Part shown: positions 12,616-28,397 of the stretch, in pieces | Layout of the letters: each line of letters starts with the position of its first letter | Numbering within the stretch: the first letter of the stretch is position 1 | NCBI GenBank assembly: GCA_029964075.1 | Contig: CM057144.1 | Span: forward strand, 2,317,281-2,381,280 | Source of the DNA: Patiria pectinifera | Taxonomy: Eukaryota; Echinodermata; Asteroidea; Valvatida; Asterinidae | Direction of reading: 5' to 3' | DNA: 64,000 nt | Position numbers and translations under genes: made by a program | Notes under the pieces: model-generated | The model's input: only the letters and a program-made list of their open reading frames with translations | Told to the model about the DNA's origin: nothing | Database searches by the model: none

Positions 12616-12806
12616 TCGAGGTAGAACCACGTCCGCGCGCGAGCCTCACGCGTGCAACACGCGTGCCACACGCGTGCCACACGCGTGCCACATGCGCGCC
12701 GCACGCGTTCTTAAAGACGAGGCGCACGCGCATTTTGGTTACCCCATTGGTCGAAGGGGCTCGAGTTGCGTGCTACTAGTTTAGCGCGAACGTGGTTCCA
12801 CCTCAA
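12616..12806. repeat. GC-rich inverted-repeat element with GCGTGCCACAC minisatellite
   Basis: GAGGTAGAACCACG near 12618 is mirrored by CGTGGTTCCACCTC near 12791. Inside are about four direct copies of an ACGCGTGCCAC-type unit (12645-12710). It directly follows the previous foldback element. Confidence 0.7.
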
Positions 12807-15158
12807 AAAAAGGTTCCTTATCTTGGTCGCTGAATCATTCTGTAGAACAGTGTAATCCCGGCAACTTTAATATACAGAGCATAGTCTTGAGCAAAAGAGG
12901 GCAGTACATGTATACTACGCCATAGTGGGGGTACAAGCAGACGAGAACAAAGTTTACTGACAAACGTTTACATTTTACTATAATTGTAAAGTACATTTTT
13001 ATAATCTTTAAAGCGGAATATAATTGAGTTATTACGTTTATATATGAGATCAAGACGAAAACAAAACCACAGAATTACGAACACAAGTTTAAAAGGAAGG
13101 TTTTACGCATTTTATTCTCTGAGTTTAAATAATGTTAAAATATTTTAAGATTTGAGTATTTTTAGATTTTCGTTGGGAATTTACTTTGCACATAACTGTG
13201 TATTTAGAAATATATATGAATGCACACAGAGCTTTACCATTTTAGATCGTTAAAAAAATGAAAATGATGACAGTGGAAAGTGTTCCATAGCTCTGTCTTT
13301 CATTGGTGTATATTTCATAATTTCCACTATCAGTAATTAAGTAGTTTAAATGGCACTGCCCCAACCGCGTCTACGTACGGAACAGTACAGCACAATGAGT
13401 GCGCGCATACAGCCTATAATACTCAGTGTGGCCCCCCGTAATGGCGGACGCATTGTGCCAGCCGTTGCCCAGGGAGCTGTCATAGAGCGGTTTTTTTTTG
13501 TGTATGAGATTAGTGTTTAGAATTCATGGGATATTTTGAGACGGGACGTGCATGTCAAAGGCTGTTTCCAGACCTTGGCCTTGTCCCAGCTGCGGCTTGG
13601 CTTGGGTGTCGAATGTGCTGGGGTGTTAAATAGTTAACCGAAACCTAAGCTGATGCAAAGCCGTGAATTGGGGAAACCCATAAGTTCGTTTAAAAATACA
13701 CAGGTTATAGTATGGTACCTAGACGTTCACATACACTATTAAAGCGAGAGGTAATTTTGGCAGTACTCTAAAGATTTCGATACTTGACTGAAGAACCGTA
13801 TTCACCTCGTTTTAAAAGTACAGCACTTATTGGGTTGCAATTAATATTCAAGAACTGCCGGCACATTTAAAAGCACTGAAATGATACGATTTTGAGTTTT
13901 TATGACGTTCTTCGCTTTATAAATATTTAGCGTTAACTTGAAACATGGAGGCTTCTTTACTGTTCTCTGCATTGCTGAACGGCTGAAATAGTAGATCTAT
14001 CAGTGTATCTTTTCTGGTTTTCTTAAGATTATATACGTTAATCAAGAACGGTCGATTTTGGTATGTTTATGGAGAGATCACGGTTGTCTTGAAGTGTGTT
14101 TGTCAGACAGGTCGACCTTTGACCTCAGGAACGAACATTTGTGACTGAAATGTTATTCAGAATTTTTCAATTTTGTCCGTAGTTTCTATTCTGGAGTTTC
14201 CCACTTCGCTCTGTCTTCTAGAGAGAATTACTATAAACACTTCATTAATTTTGAAACATGTTTCTCTATCCGAAGTTTGTTTAAAAATGGTTGAACGATA
14301 GTTGAACATTTTAAGTTGTAACATTTTCTTCGTGAATGCTTCAATGGTAGTTAAAGGCTACAGACCAACTAAACGTGAATATTTTGGTTTTGGGTCGGTT
14401 GTATAATTTGTTAGTTCCCTTAAAGGATTTTCTTTCTTCATATTTTGTTTGTAGATTTCAAAAACATTTCAAGTTCAATAAAATAACTATGCAGCTTTAA
14501 GATTGTGTTTACGTCGGCCGTATTCAGTGTATAACATAACGAGTAGCTGACGTAATTAGTGTTGAAAAACATACTTGGTTGAAAGATAGTAAGGGGACTA
14601 AACTCCCTGTAAAATTATTATTTAAGGCATGCTGTCATTTTGAAGAAATCAACGAAAGAAGGCCTTTCCAACAATGCGTCCGTTAGTAGTTCGGGGTTTT
14701 TTATTCGGCGAAGCGCGCACAGGCGTTGACACGACGCACACGCGCGCGCGATTGCTATAATTCGTCGGATCAGTACGCCACATCGCGTTGCTGCAATCGG
14801 CTCAGTGAGAACGTGTCTCGGACGCTGAATTCAGGCCCATTTCAAAACCCGATTCAGCAAATTTTGATTTGAAATGGAGATCCTAGATCGTTGTTTTTCT
14901 CGAAATATACAGCTGAAGCTGAGCTGAAACTTCATCAGGTTAGTTGTTCAGCACCCTTCTTTAGATTTTGAGCACTATTGTTGCTTCAAACGAACAAAAT
15001 GCACCAATTACAAATGATGGACTTTACCTTTATACAAACAATACCAATGTATGGAGAACCATGATCACCCGATTTGATCCAATAGTTTTTGTTCAAGAGC
15101 CTTTTTGTGAAACAAAGTTGATATTTATTCTAAAATTATTGTCCATGCATTGATACAG
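12807..15158. other. Region between gene A and recognised gene B exons
   Basis: The missing first two exons of gene B should lie here, but I found no Thr/Pro-rich exon and no signal-peptide exon with a usable phase-1 donor. The DNA is AT-rich with a short GC-rich patch at 14705-14830. The shared promoter block was not seen. Confidence 0.45.
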
Positions 15159-17977
15159 GTGTTTTGAGTCTCAAGGTAGTGGAAGTTTGCCGTTCCTTTT
15201 TTGTGGGCGACCCTGTATACAATGTTATTACACTTCAAGAAACAAGGTGCTACAAGATGTAATTAAGATTGGACGACTCTTTGTCTTACAAATTCAGTTT
15301 TTAATCCTTTGATTGCAGCAGATTTGGCATTCAAACCATTGTAATATATAATAGTAACCGGAAATCTGTTGGTTCACAGACACTTCGAACGACCATCCCT
15401 GTGTCGTACAACGCCCGTGCACTCGGATATTGTGGCACCTCCGAGAGGAAGTTTATAATTGGTCGAAATAGCGCCACGCCTCCTATTAACTCGAGGGCTG
15501 CGATCACGTTCATTTTCCATCAGCCCACTGAAACGACGTATTCACTGTGGAAGCTTTTGGGTAGCTGGTATTACGAAGAGCCGTTCTTCGACAAGGATGC
15601 AGTAATGTATGGTGAGTTTCTTTTTAAAAATGTAGCCAATCTGAGAATCTTATAATTTGTGCTACGGGGGCTTTGAATTCTATGCATAATTATGTTTTAG
15701 TCAGCAGCCATTTTCGCTGGAATTATGTTGCGGTAATTCAGTAACAATTCAGTGGGGAAGTGTGGCCTAGCGGTTAGGGTTCGTGACTCATGATCAGATG
15801 GTCAGGGGTTCGAATCCAGCTGCTGGCCATACGTTGTGTCCTTGGGCAAGGCACTTTATCCCCACTTGCCTCTCTCTCCACCCAGGAGTATAAATGGGTA
15901 CCGGCATTAGCTTGGGAGTAACCTGCGATGGACTGGCATCCTGTCCAGGGGGAATAGAAATATTCTCAGTCGTTTCATGCCACTGAAACCGGAGATAAAC
16001 GCCGGCCTAATGGGCCATATAGGCTCGGGGCAGACTTTACTTTTACTTGAATTCAGTAACAACTGATGTACAACCATTCTTGTGGAATGAATTTACTGTG
16101 GATTCATAACATTAATGGCATGCACCGTGCTCCGAACGAGAAGCGGCTGGTGCCACTGTGATTGAATTGGGGCCGTGTGGAAGAAAACAATTACATGTGA
16201 TGTCAAAGATGTGAGCCCTCAGGCACACTTCTTATAACTACCCCAAATACCCAGAAGTTTATCCATCAGCTTGGATCCCAATTTCACAAACTCTGACGAA
16301 CTGACTAAGAATTCATTAAGGCCCGTGTGTTGCTGTATGGATTTTTCACGAGAGGGTCCTATTCGAAATAATATGAAACGGCAACATTTGAATCGGAATC
16401 TCTGGCAACAGAATTTATGATATACGAGACTACAAAATCCGAATTTGTCTATGTTTACTGAAAATGTATAGCATCCGCTGTGCTAAAACCTCAGCATGTT
16501 TGTGCACCCGACTCAGGTAAACTTGGTACCCTTGAGATGGACATGAACCTGATAAGCGGCACCGTGGGGAAGACGTTCAAGTGCCACGAGGTGGGCTATT
16601 CATGGACTATCAAAGAAACTGGAATGGAGGGGGTTTTTGTGTTCAAAAAACTCATCATGTTTCAGCCTTATGCCGACTTTTCAAAAGACAAGGGGAGCTT
16701 TGGAGAAGGTTAGTATTACCTAATAGTGGGTATTCTCTTCTGACCTAGAACTGCATGTCCCCTTCTCCAGCGCGTCGTGTGCCTGGCTATGGGCTTGCTT
16801 CGCCCAATGTCCTTGACAATATACTTCTCTCCTCATAAGTTCGGCTCTGTGTCGTTCTTGGGCATCAGACTTTCCTTCTACTTTCTAGTACCAACATTTA
16901 GAAGTGCAGTCGTACTTTGGCGGTAGTCGTGCATTCTTAAACACAATGCCTAATCCATTGTTCATCTCCTACCTATAACTTCATCCCTCATCCTAACATA
17001 ATATGGTCAGTTGTCCGTTTTGTCGTCTCTCTGACTTCAAGTTCTATTATCTTCATTTCTTCTCATTTCTTCTCATGTCGTCCCCCGTTTCATTCTCTCA
17101 TCTCCTCTCAACTCTTCTTGTCTAATCTGCAACCATCTTGCCTCATCCCGCTACTTTTCCTCTTCTCATCCTTTCTCTCCCTGTCATAGCAAATATAAGT
17201 ACTTTAATCTAGGCTCTGTCTTGTTTGGATCATTTTACACTTTCTTTTACGCTTTTCTACTGCACAGTGTACAGGGTGTTTCAATTAATTAATATGCGGC
17301 TCAGTTATGATAGAGGAAAACCCGTGTCTATCACAAGTCAGGCTACAAACATGTGTTAAACAATGACATCTTTGTCTCAGTTCGTGAATGGTGTCACTTG
17401 ACTGGAAATTTATCGGGAAATGAATATTGATTTGTGATTGACTGAGGTTAGTTGAAATGAAGGCCCATTCAATTCAGAGACAAAATTGTGTTTTGTCCCA
17501 ACTAATTTCTTAACTTATCGAGTTGACAGAGTTGCTGGGAACCAGCATTTCTGGGAGGATTGTGGAGTATAAAGGATGGTCGGACATAAGGACATTTTAT
17601 TCATTTCGTTGGCTGATGACTTGTCATCGACACGGCATTGTGATTACTTGATTGCAACTCCACTGGCCTTTTAAGCATCAAAACTGAATGTTGTTCTGTT
17701 CTCTTGTTTGTTTGTTTGAACAGTGGAAGATTGCGACCGACCCAAAACGACCGGCATGCCGCCCTCTACGGCGTTCCCGACCACTCGTTTCCTCCCCACT
17801 AAGCCAAGCAGTATCAACGTTGGCATGATTGTCGGTATAGTCGTCGGCACCTTTGCACTAGCCGTGATAGTCACCGGTCTTGCCTGCTACTTTGTGAGGA
17901 GGGCCAAGAAGAAAAAAGAAGTACATGTACCCTACGAACAGATCGTCAATAGTTCAGTGCCAACATTGGAGTGCTAA
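15159..17977 (+). CDS. Gene B: divergent LAMP-like membrane protein, 5' exons not found
   Basis: Four exons: 15159-15246, 15380-15611, 16517-16708 and 17724-17977. The first is exactly 88 bases, phase 2 to 0, as in genes C to H, although its sequence keeps only G-S, Y, T and N landmarks, so it rests mainly on splice signals and length. Exon 4 ends WYYEEPFFDKDAVMYG. Exon 5 contains GTVGKTFKCHEVG, IMFQPYADFSK and GSFGEG. Exon 6 has VEDC, a stalk, a helix with GIVVG, a very basic RRAKKKKE stretch and PYEQI, a YxxPhi motif like the LAMP2-type GYEQF, then ends in Cys. The signal peptide and mucin exons were not found, so it is either a gene with unrecognisable first exons or a 5'-truncated copy. 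Intron 4 contains a SINE. Confidence 0.75.
15748..16049 (+). mobile_element. tRNA-derived SINE with 13-bp target-site duplication
   Basis: The head carries pol III boxes: TGGCCTAGCGG (box A) and GGTTCGAATCC (box B). The body (CTTGGGCAAGGCACTTTATC, GGACTGGCATCCTGTCCAGG) is typical of marine invertebrate SINEs. The 13-base direct repeat AATTCAGTAACAA flanks it exactly at 15735-15747 and 16050-16062. The perfect duplication implies recent insertion into gene B intron 4. Confidence 0.9.
16709..17723 (+). other. Gene B intron 5
   Basis: This is an intron of about 1 kb with a pyrimidine-rich tract at 17030-17190 (repeated TTCTTCTCAT and CTCATC words). ACAGGGTGTTTCAATTAATT near 17270 resembles the end of a DNA transposon. 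No exon is seen in it. Confidence 0.5.
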
Positions 17978-18235
17978 TGGTCTCCTTTAATGCACATCAA
18001 ATTAGCCGAAATCGACTCAGGATCCTCGAAGACCCCAACTTCGATACCAACTTCAATCAAAAACATAACTCTAAATGGATCCTTCGAAATGGTCTATTAA
18101 GGAATAAGTATCTGTGTGCCTACCCACACACGCATCTTTGTAAACATCAGTAATCGTGGACCCCCTATAATGTTGTCCCTTACCCTCATGCCTTTGTTTG
18201 GACTCTAAACTTTTTAGCAAAGCTCCTGTTGGTTT

Positions 18236-18360
18236 GGTACATTGGCCCTGCTCTTCTTTCTGTCTGCGCACTTAAACCTTGACCTATACACCGGCTGTAT
18301 TTACTGTTGAGATAAAACTTCAAACAAGGTGTGAGTGGAACAACCTTTAGCTTTGCATTT
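18236..18360 (-). promoter_or_regulatory. Orphan copy of the shared distal promoter block
   Basis: Read on the minus strand it contains GTTGTTCCACTCACACCTTG, TTATCTCAACAGTAAATACA, GGTTTAAGTGCGCAGACAG and GGCCAATGT. This is the distal promoter block found upstream of genes C to H. No minus-strand gene follows at lower coordinates; plus-strand gene B ends only about 260 bases away. It is therefore a promoter remnant without its gene. Confidence 0.75.
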
Positions 18361-19871
18361 ATGTTCATAATCACTGATATCGCTTTATTAATCAAACAGA
18401 ACTATAAAAGTGCATTTATGTATAGTTACGATTTTGGACAATTGTGACGTGAGCAGTGCGCGTGATCGATCGTAACCGTTCTTTATTCATAATCTTCGTA
18501 CTGAACAGTAGCAAACAAGGCCTCTTTGTGAGAAAAAGTCACAAATTCAATTATAACTTGAGCATTCCACTTGATCATACCAGCTCAGTACCAAAGGAAT
18601 TTTAATCAATAGCCAGATTACAATTGGCGTCCGGGGGATGGAAAACTTTTTTTCTGTAATATTCCCTACGTTCAAACATTACCAGCTTGTGACTTTAGGT
18701 TGCGCTGTTCATTGACAAAAGCAAAAGATAGAACTTATCCATTAACAGAACCATAGTTAAATAACCATGTCAATTTTGTTTATTCAATATTGAAAATTGT
18801 ATAATTCAAATGGTCGAAATATCAGTCTTTAAAAGAATTTTGAAAAGTATGCATGGCATGCACAAGAAATTAAATTTAAGCTATACTTTAAATCTCGAAA
18901 ACAAGAGTTACTTATCAGTGAAAATACAGGACGATTTCAGCAATGAATAAAAAATGCATATGTAGCCAACTGCAATGTATACGGCTACAGCTGGATTGAT
19001 CGATGAGGCGTATTTAAAAAAAAAAAAGTCCCATTTTTACTACACGTTCCTTGTTAAACTTAATGTTCTGATTGGTTTAATTCAAATCACTGATTGGTGA
19101 AGACAAGAAATATATTCAGAATTGTCTTAAGCACTGACATGGGTCTGAAGGTCTGAAGATCTGAACCTTGGAAGATTTCACAAAGGAAGGTTTCGCTTCG
19201 AAAAATAACAGCAATTCATTCACAATTTCTACTTACTAATTTCTACTTCCTAAACTGTTCATTAATTTTGTTTATGAGAACAAAAATTGCGTATTAGAAA
19301 CGAGGCTGAAAATTAACCCCTCGAGATGAGCTTGTAAATGCCGTCACTGTCCTGGTGCTCAGTGATTCGTTTCGTTTGACGTTACTGCACGGAAACCAGC
19401 AAAGTGTCATGCTGCTAGACTGGTTCCCGCCATTTACAACGTTTGAGACAAGAGTTGGCCATTTTTGTCGAGTTCCCTAAATGTATTTCATTAATTGTTA
19501 ACTGTTGAATGGGATGGCGCCAGACTATTTATGTAGGCTTAATGCAGATATATTTACTGTCATTTTTTATAAATCTGGCTTTAAACCTTAGGGAACTTTT
19601 AATTAAAAAATTTAAATTATTCATTGAAGCAAAGTGGAATTAATCAGTATTTAACTTGATTTTATTTCTCTACACTTGAAAATCCAAAATTCAAGATGTT
19701 ACCTCACTCTCAATCCAATATGGCCGACTCGTGAATAAGGCCCATGGGGACAATGCGAATTGGTTAAATGTCGCTCTCTTTGTGAATACATGTAGGGCCT
19801 ATTATTATTCATTTATTAAGTAGTAAAAGGTTAATGCCTGAATCAATGATCGAATTTCAGGAGATGTTTTG
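18361..19871. repeat. Duplicated flank, paralogous to 25190-28397
   Basis: Several landmarks match in order: ATTGTGACGTGAGCAGTGCGC, AACCGTTCTTTA, GTTCTGATTGGTT, CACTGATTGGTGAAGACAA, AACCCCTCGAGATGAG, CTGGTGCTCAGTGATTCGTT and GTCATGCTGCTAGACTGG. In both places the stretch lies between a minus-strand promoter block and the last exon of a minus-strand gene. No gene is seen inside. Confidence 0.75.
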
Positions 19872-24896
<5,025 letters not shown>

Positions 24897-25190
24897 CCTG
24901 CACATTGGGTGGTGTTTCCTAATCGAGAATAGAGTCTGACAGAAAGAGAACGAAATTGAATTCTGTGCAATGCGCACCGTGTATAGAAAAATACCTATTG
25001 GTTATAGTGTTGCGCAGCACTGAGGGCGGTCTATAAAGGCCTATTGCCCAATTATGTGCCGACATTGGACCCGGTCTTCTGTCCGTCTACGCACTTAAAC
25101 CTTGATCTATACACCTGTTGTATTTACTGTTGAGATAACCTTAAACAAGGCATAAGTGGAACAGCCTTCAGCTATGCATTTTAGCTCACA
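24897..25190 (-). promoter_or_regulatory. Gene C promoter and leader
   Basis: Reading away from the gene on the minus strand, the leader CGATTAGGAAACACCACCCA precedes GTGCAGGATGAA. Further upstream are two TTGCGCAR-like sites (near 24966 and 25008), a TATA-like CTTTATAG (25031-25038), then CCAATGTCGG, GGTTTAAGTGCG, CAGTAAATACAACA and TTATCTCAA. All are shared with genes F to H in the same order. Factor names are inferred from consensus words only. Confidence 0.75.
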
Positions 25191-28100
25191 TTCACCGATA
25201 CCACTTTAGAATGAAAACAAATATGATTAAAGAAGTGCAATCTTCTTATCAACGTTTATCAATCAAACAGAACTATAACACTGTATTATGGATAGCCCTA
25301 GTTTCGTTTTTGGACAATGCATCAATTGTGACGTGAGCAGTGCGCATGATCATAACCGTTCTTTACTTATAAACTGCGTACTTAACAGTAGAACGAGGCT
25401 CTGTGTGAGTATTTGTCAATTTTCCTAAGGTTAAAACATAAACGCCTTAATTGTGACGTTAGGTGGCGCTGTTCATGACACAAACCAAGGTGTGTGCATG
25501 GATTGTAGATTTGAATGTAACCAATCAAATTTTAATAAGGGGTTGCACAGTCCGTGGGACATTTGTAATTTTATTTCATACTCAATTCTTAAAAAAGAAA
25601 GAAAGATGGAACTACTTTCCAAATTGAATAGTTTACTAACAATTGTTTTGTAAATTTCATAATTAAAATGGTCGAATGCTCGTTTTTCGAATTTGAAAAA
25701 CGTTCACGATACACGAAATTTTAATTAAATTGTACAGTAAATTTGGAAAACAAGAACTACCTATTAGTGAAATTACAGGATAATTACAGCAATGAATAAG
25801 AGAAAAATACATATGTAGCCGACTAAATTGCTATAGCTTGGTTGAGTGATGAGGTGCATACAAAACGGCCCATTGTACAATCACACTTTCTTCGTAAACT
25901 TAAGGTTCTGATTGGTTAAACTCCAAGTCACTGATTGGTGAAGACAAAATATCAAGAATTGTAGTAAAATACACTGATGTGGTCTAACCGTCTTGTGGAG
26001 ATAAGAATTTCGTGCTTCTTTGGCTCTCGTGGCGCGCCATACCACATCGCTCTCGTGGCGCGCCATACCACATCGCGTGTCAGATTGGTGGAGACAATTA
26101 ATTATCCATAATCGTAGTGAAATACACCGATGTGGGTCTAACCGTCTGAAGATCTGAAGTTTGGAAGATTTTACAAGGGAAGGTGTCCCAACGGAATATT
26201 GGAAGGAGGTTTTGCTGAAATACAATACAAAATAAATTATTCCAAGAAATTAATGAACTTTTCACCAAAAAAAAACCTTGAAGTAAATAAATAAATCACA
26301 ATATAATATATGTTGCAGAACAGTATTACACAGTATAATAAACCACAAAAACCTTTGGCAGATGGTTTCACAATCTAGAGAGTGAGTCAACAGAAAAGGA
26401 AACCAAATTGTGCCCCTATTTAAAAAAAAAAAAATCTGCATGTAGCGTTTTCAAAATTTAGTATATGAAAGCCCAATTAATAAGCTTTCTTTTGTCGAAT
26501 GAATCATTCTCCTCGCCCTTGTACTTTTCCAATCATGGAATTTTGAACACAAATCTGTTTTTTAACCCGGTCTATTTAAGTATAAATGAAACCATGTCGT
26601 TTTCTGAAAATGATATCAGAACAACCTCCGACGTAGCCAAGTATATAGAGGGCAGGGCAAGACTTTAAACTCTGGACATTGTAAAGCATAATTTTTTTAA
26701 CAGTGGAAGCAGCAGATTTTTGCATAAAATATTATGATAAGTGTAAGTCATCATTGTTATGAGAGTGTTATTCTGTGGTTGTTTTTATTGGTATGTGAAT
26801 AGCTTTCGTTTTGCTGAAATATCAACTACCTTGTGATCCGTGGACAAAGTTTAAAAATAAAAAAAAATAAAAAAACAGTGTTGGTGTTCAAAGTTCCATA
26901 ACTGGAAAAGTACAAGTATAACTGGAAGAGCGATTTGAATGATTCTTGTACTAAAAGAAAGCTTATTAATTGGGCTTTTATATCCTAGATTTGGCAAGCG
27001 CTACATGCAAAACTTCTATATTAAAAAACCCAAACAAACAAACAAAATAGGGGATACCATTTGGGTTTCCTTTTTTTTACTCACCCGGTACATGTAGGCC
27101 TACATGTACATGTACATGTGAGTGTATTTCAGTATAGGAATGCCCCTACAAGCTTCGGTGTTTTAAAATCATGTCTCCATCTTACAATGTACTACTCTTT
27201 GATCTAGGCCTAATGATGCTTTTATTTTGCTTTTGATGGTAATAAATGTTATTGAAATTGAAACCAAAACGAATGACACAGCATGGGTTGATCCACTAAA
27301 ATGTCTTTAGCATAAGGTGATGCGAAAAATTACTTACTACGCCGCGGTGATGATGATCTACAAACTCTTCATCTGTTTATTACATTACATGTAACTAACT
27401 AGAAATTACTTTAATTAATGAACTTAATTATGGGATGATTTTGAGGGATACTTTTACAGAATTAAGATAACTAACTTTATAATCAACGATGGATTTTTTT
27501 AGCAACAGCAACTTTAAGTATGAATAACACCCTCAACTGGCAACAACTACACTACGGTGTCCCTAAGTGGCCAAGTGCATGCTGTCCGCTACAACATAAA
27601 CTGCAACATATTTTGTTGTTTTCTGTGCGTCAGTGTTGAACATTATTATGTACTGCAACATTACTTGTCAAAACTTGTTGGAACGCCAACTCTACCCCGA
27701 ATCAATGTGTATTTAATTACACAGAAAACGTCACTTACCTTGTATTGAATCATTTGCATGTTCAAAAGTCTTGCACATTAAATCAGTGTTTGTTTTTGTG
27801 GTGTCTGGGGTAAAAGCAAAATCAAGTTGTACTATCATCGTGGCGTACGAATCCAAAACACGGTTTGTGTTGGTTTTTTTTCAATCTTATCCAGCCAATA
27901 TGTAATATCACAAAACCTTTTAATATCAGCAAAATGGAAAACGGGAGAATATTTTTGAAGAGGAGTGGAAGTAATACTTTAAGTCGAACTTAAATGCACT
28001 TTAATGCACTTTGTAAAATCAAAAAACACCAAGTACACGATATAAATCCATTACTTGCTACTGCTGTACCGAATCAGGATACAGGAAGCAAATTTCCCGA

Positions 28101-28397
28101 CCAGGGGTTACTATTGGAAACGAGGTTGAAATTAAAATAACCCCTCGAGATGAGGTTGTAAAAACCGTTGCTTTCCTGGTGCTCAGTGATTCGTTGCGTG
28201 TGACGGTACCGCATTGAAACCAGCGAAGTGTCATGCTGCTAGACTGGTTCCCGCCATTAACAACGTTTGAGACCCTATAGGTGACAATAGTGAATTGGTT
28301 AAATGGTGCTCTCTTTGTAAATATTGTTAGCATTATTGTATAAGTCATATAATAATTGAATACGTGAATTAATGATCGAATTTCAGGGGCTGTTTTG
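25191..28397. other. Intergenic flank between genes C and D
   Basis: It is collinear in patches with 18361-19871, with extra DNA that includes the MITE at 26378-27095. The part just below 28398 (CTGAAATT, GATCATTAATT on the minus strand) is the conserved start of the 3' untranslated region shared by genes C, D and E. No exon was seen. Confidence 0.6.
26378..27095. repeat. Diverged copy of the GTGAGTAAA foldback MITE
   Basis: The ends GAGTGAGTCAACAG and TTTTTACTCACCCGGTAC, with inner words AATAAGCTTTCTTTTGTCG and AAAAGAAAGCTTATTAATTG, form the arms. The word GATCCGTGGACAAAG is shared with the copies in genes C and H. The centre has been enlarged by unrelated sequence. Confidence 0.65.

Noticed and set aside
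13945-13986. Signal-like start MEASLLFSALLNG as exon 1 of gene B
   Set aside because: It resembles the family start, but it runs into a stop and has no GT donor at the phase-1 position.
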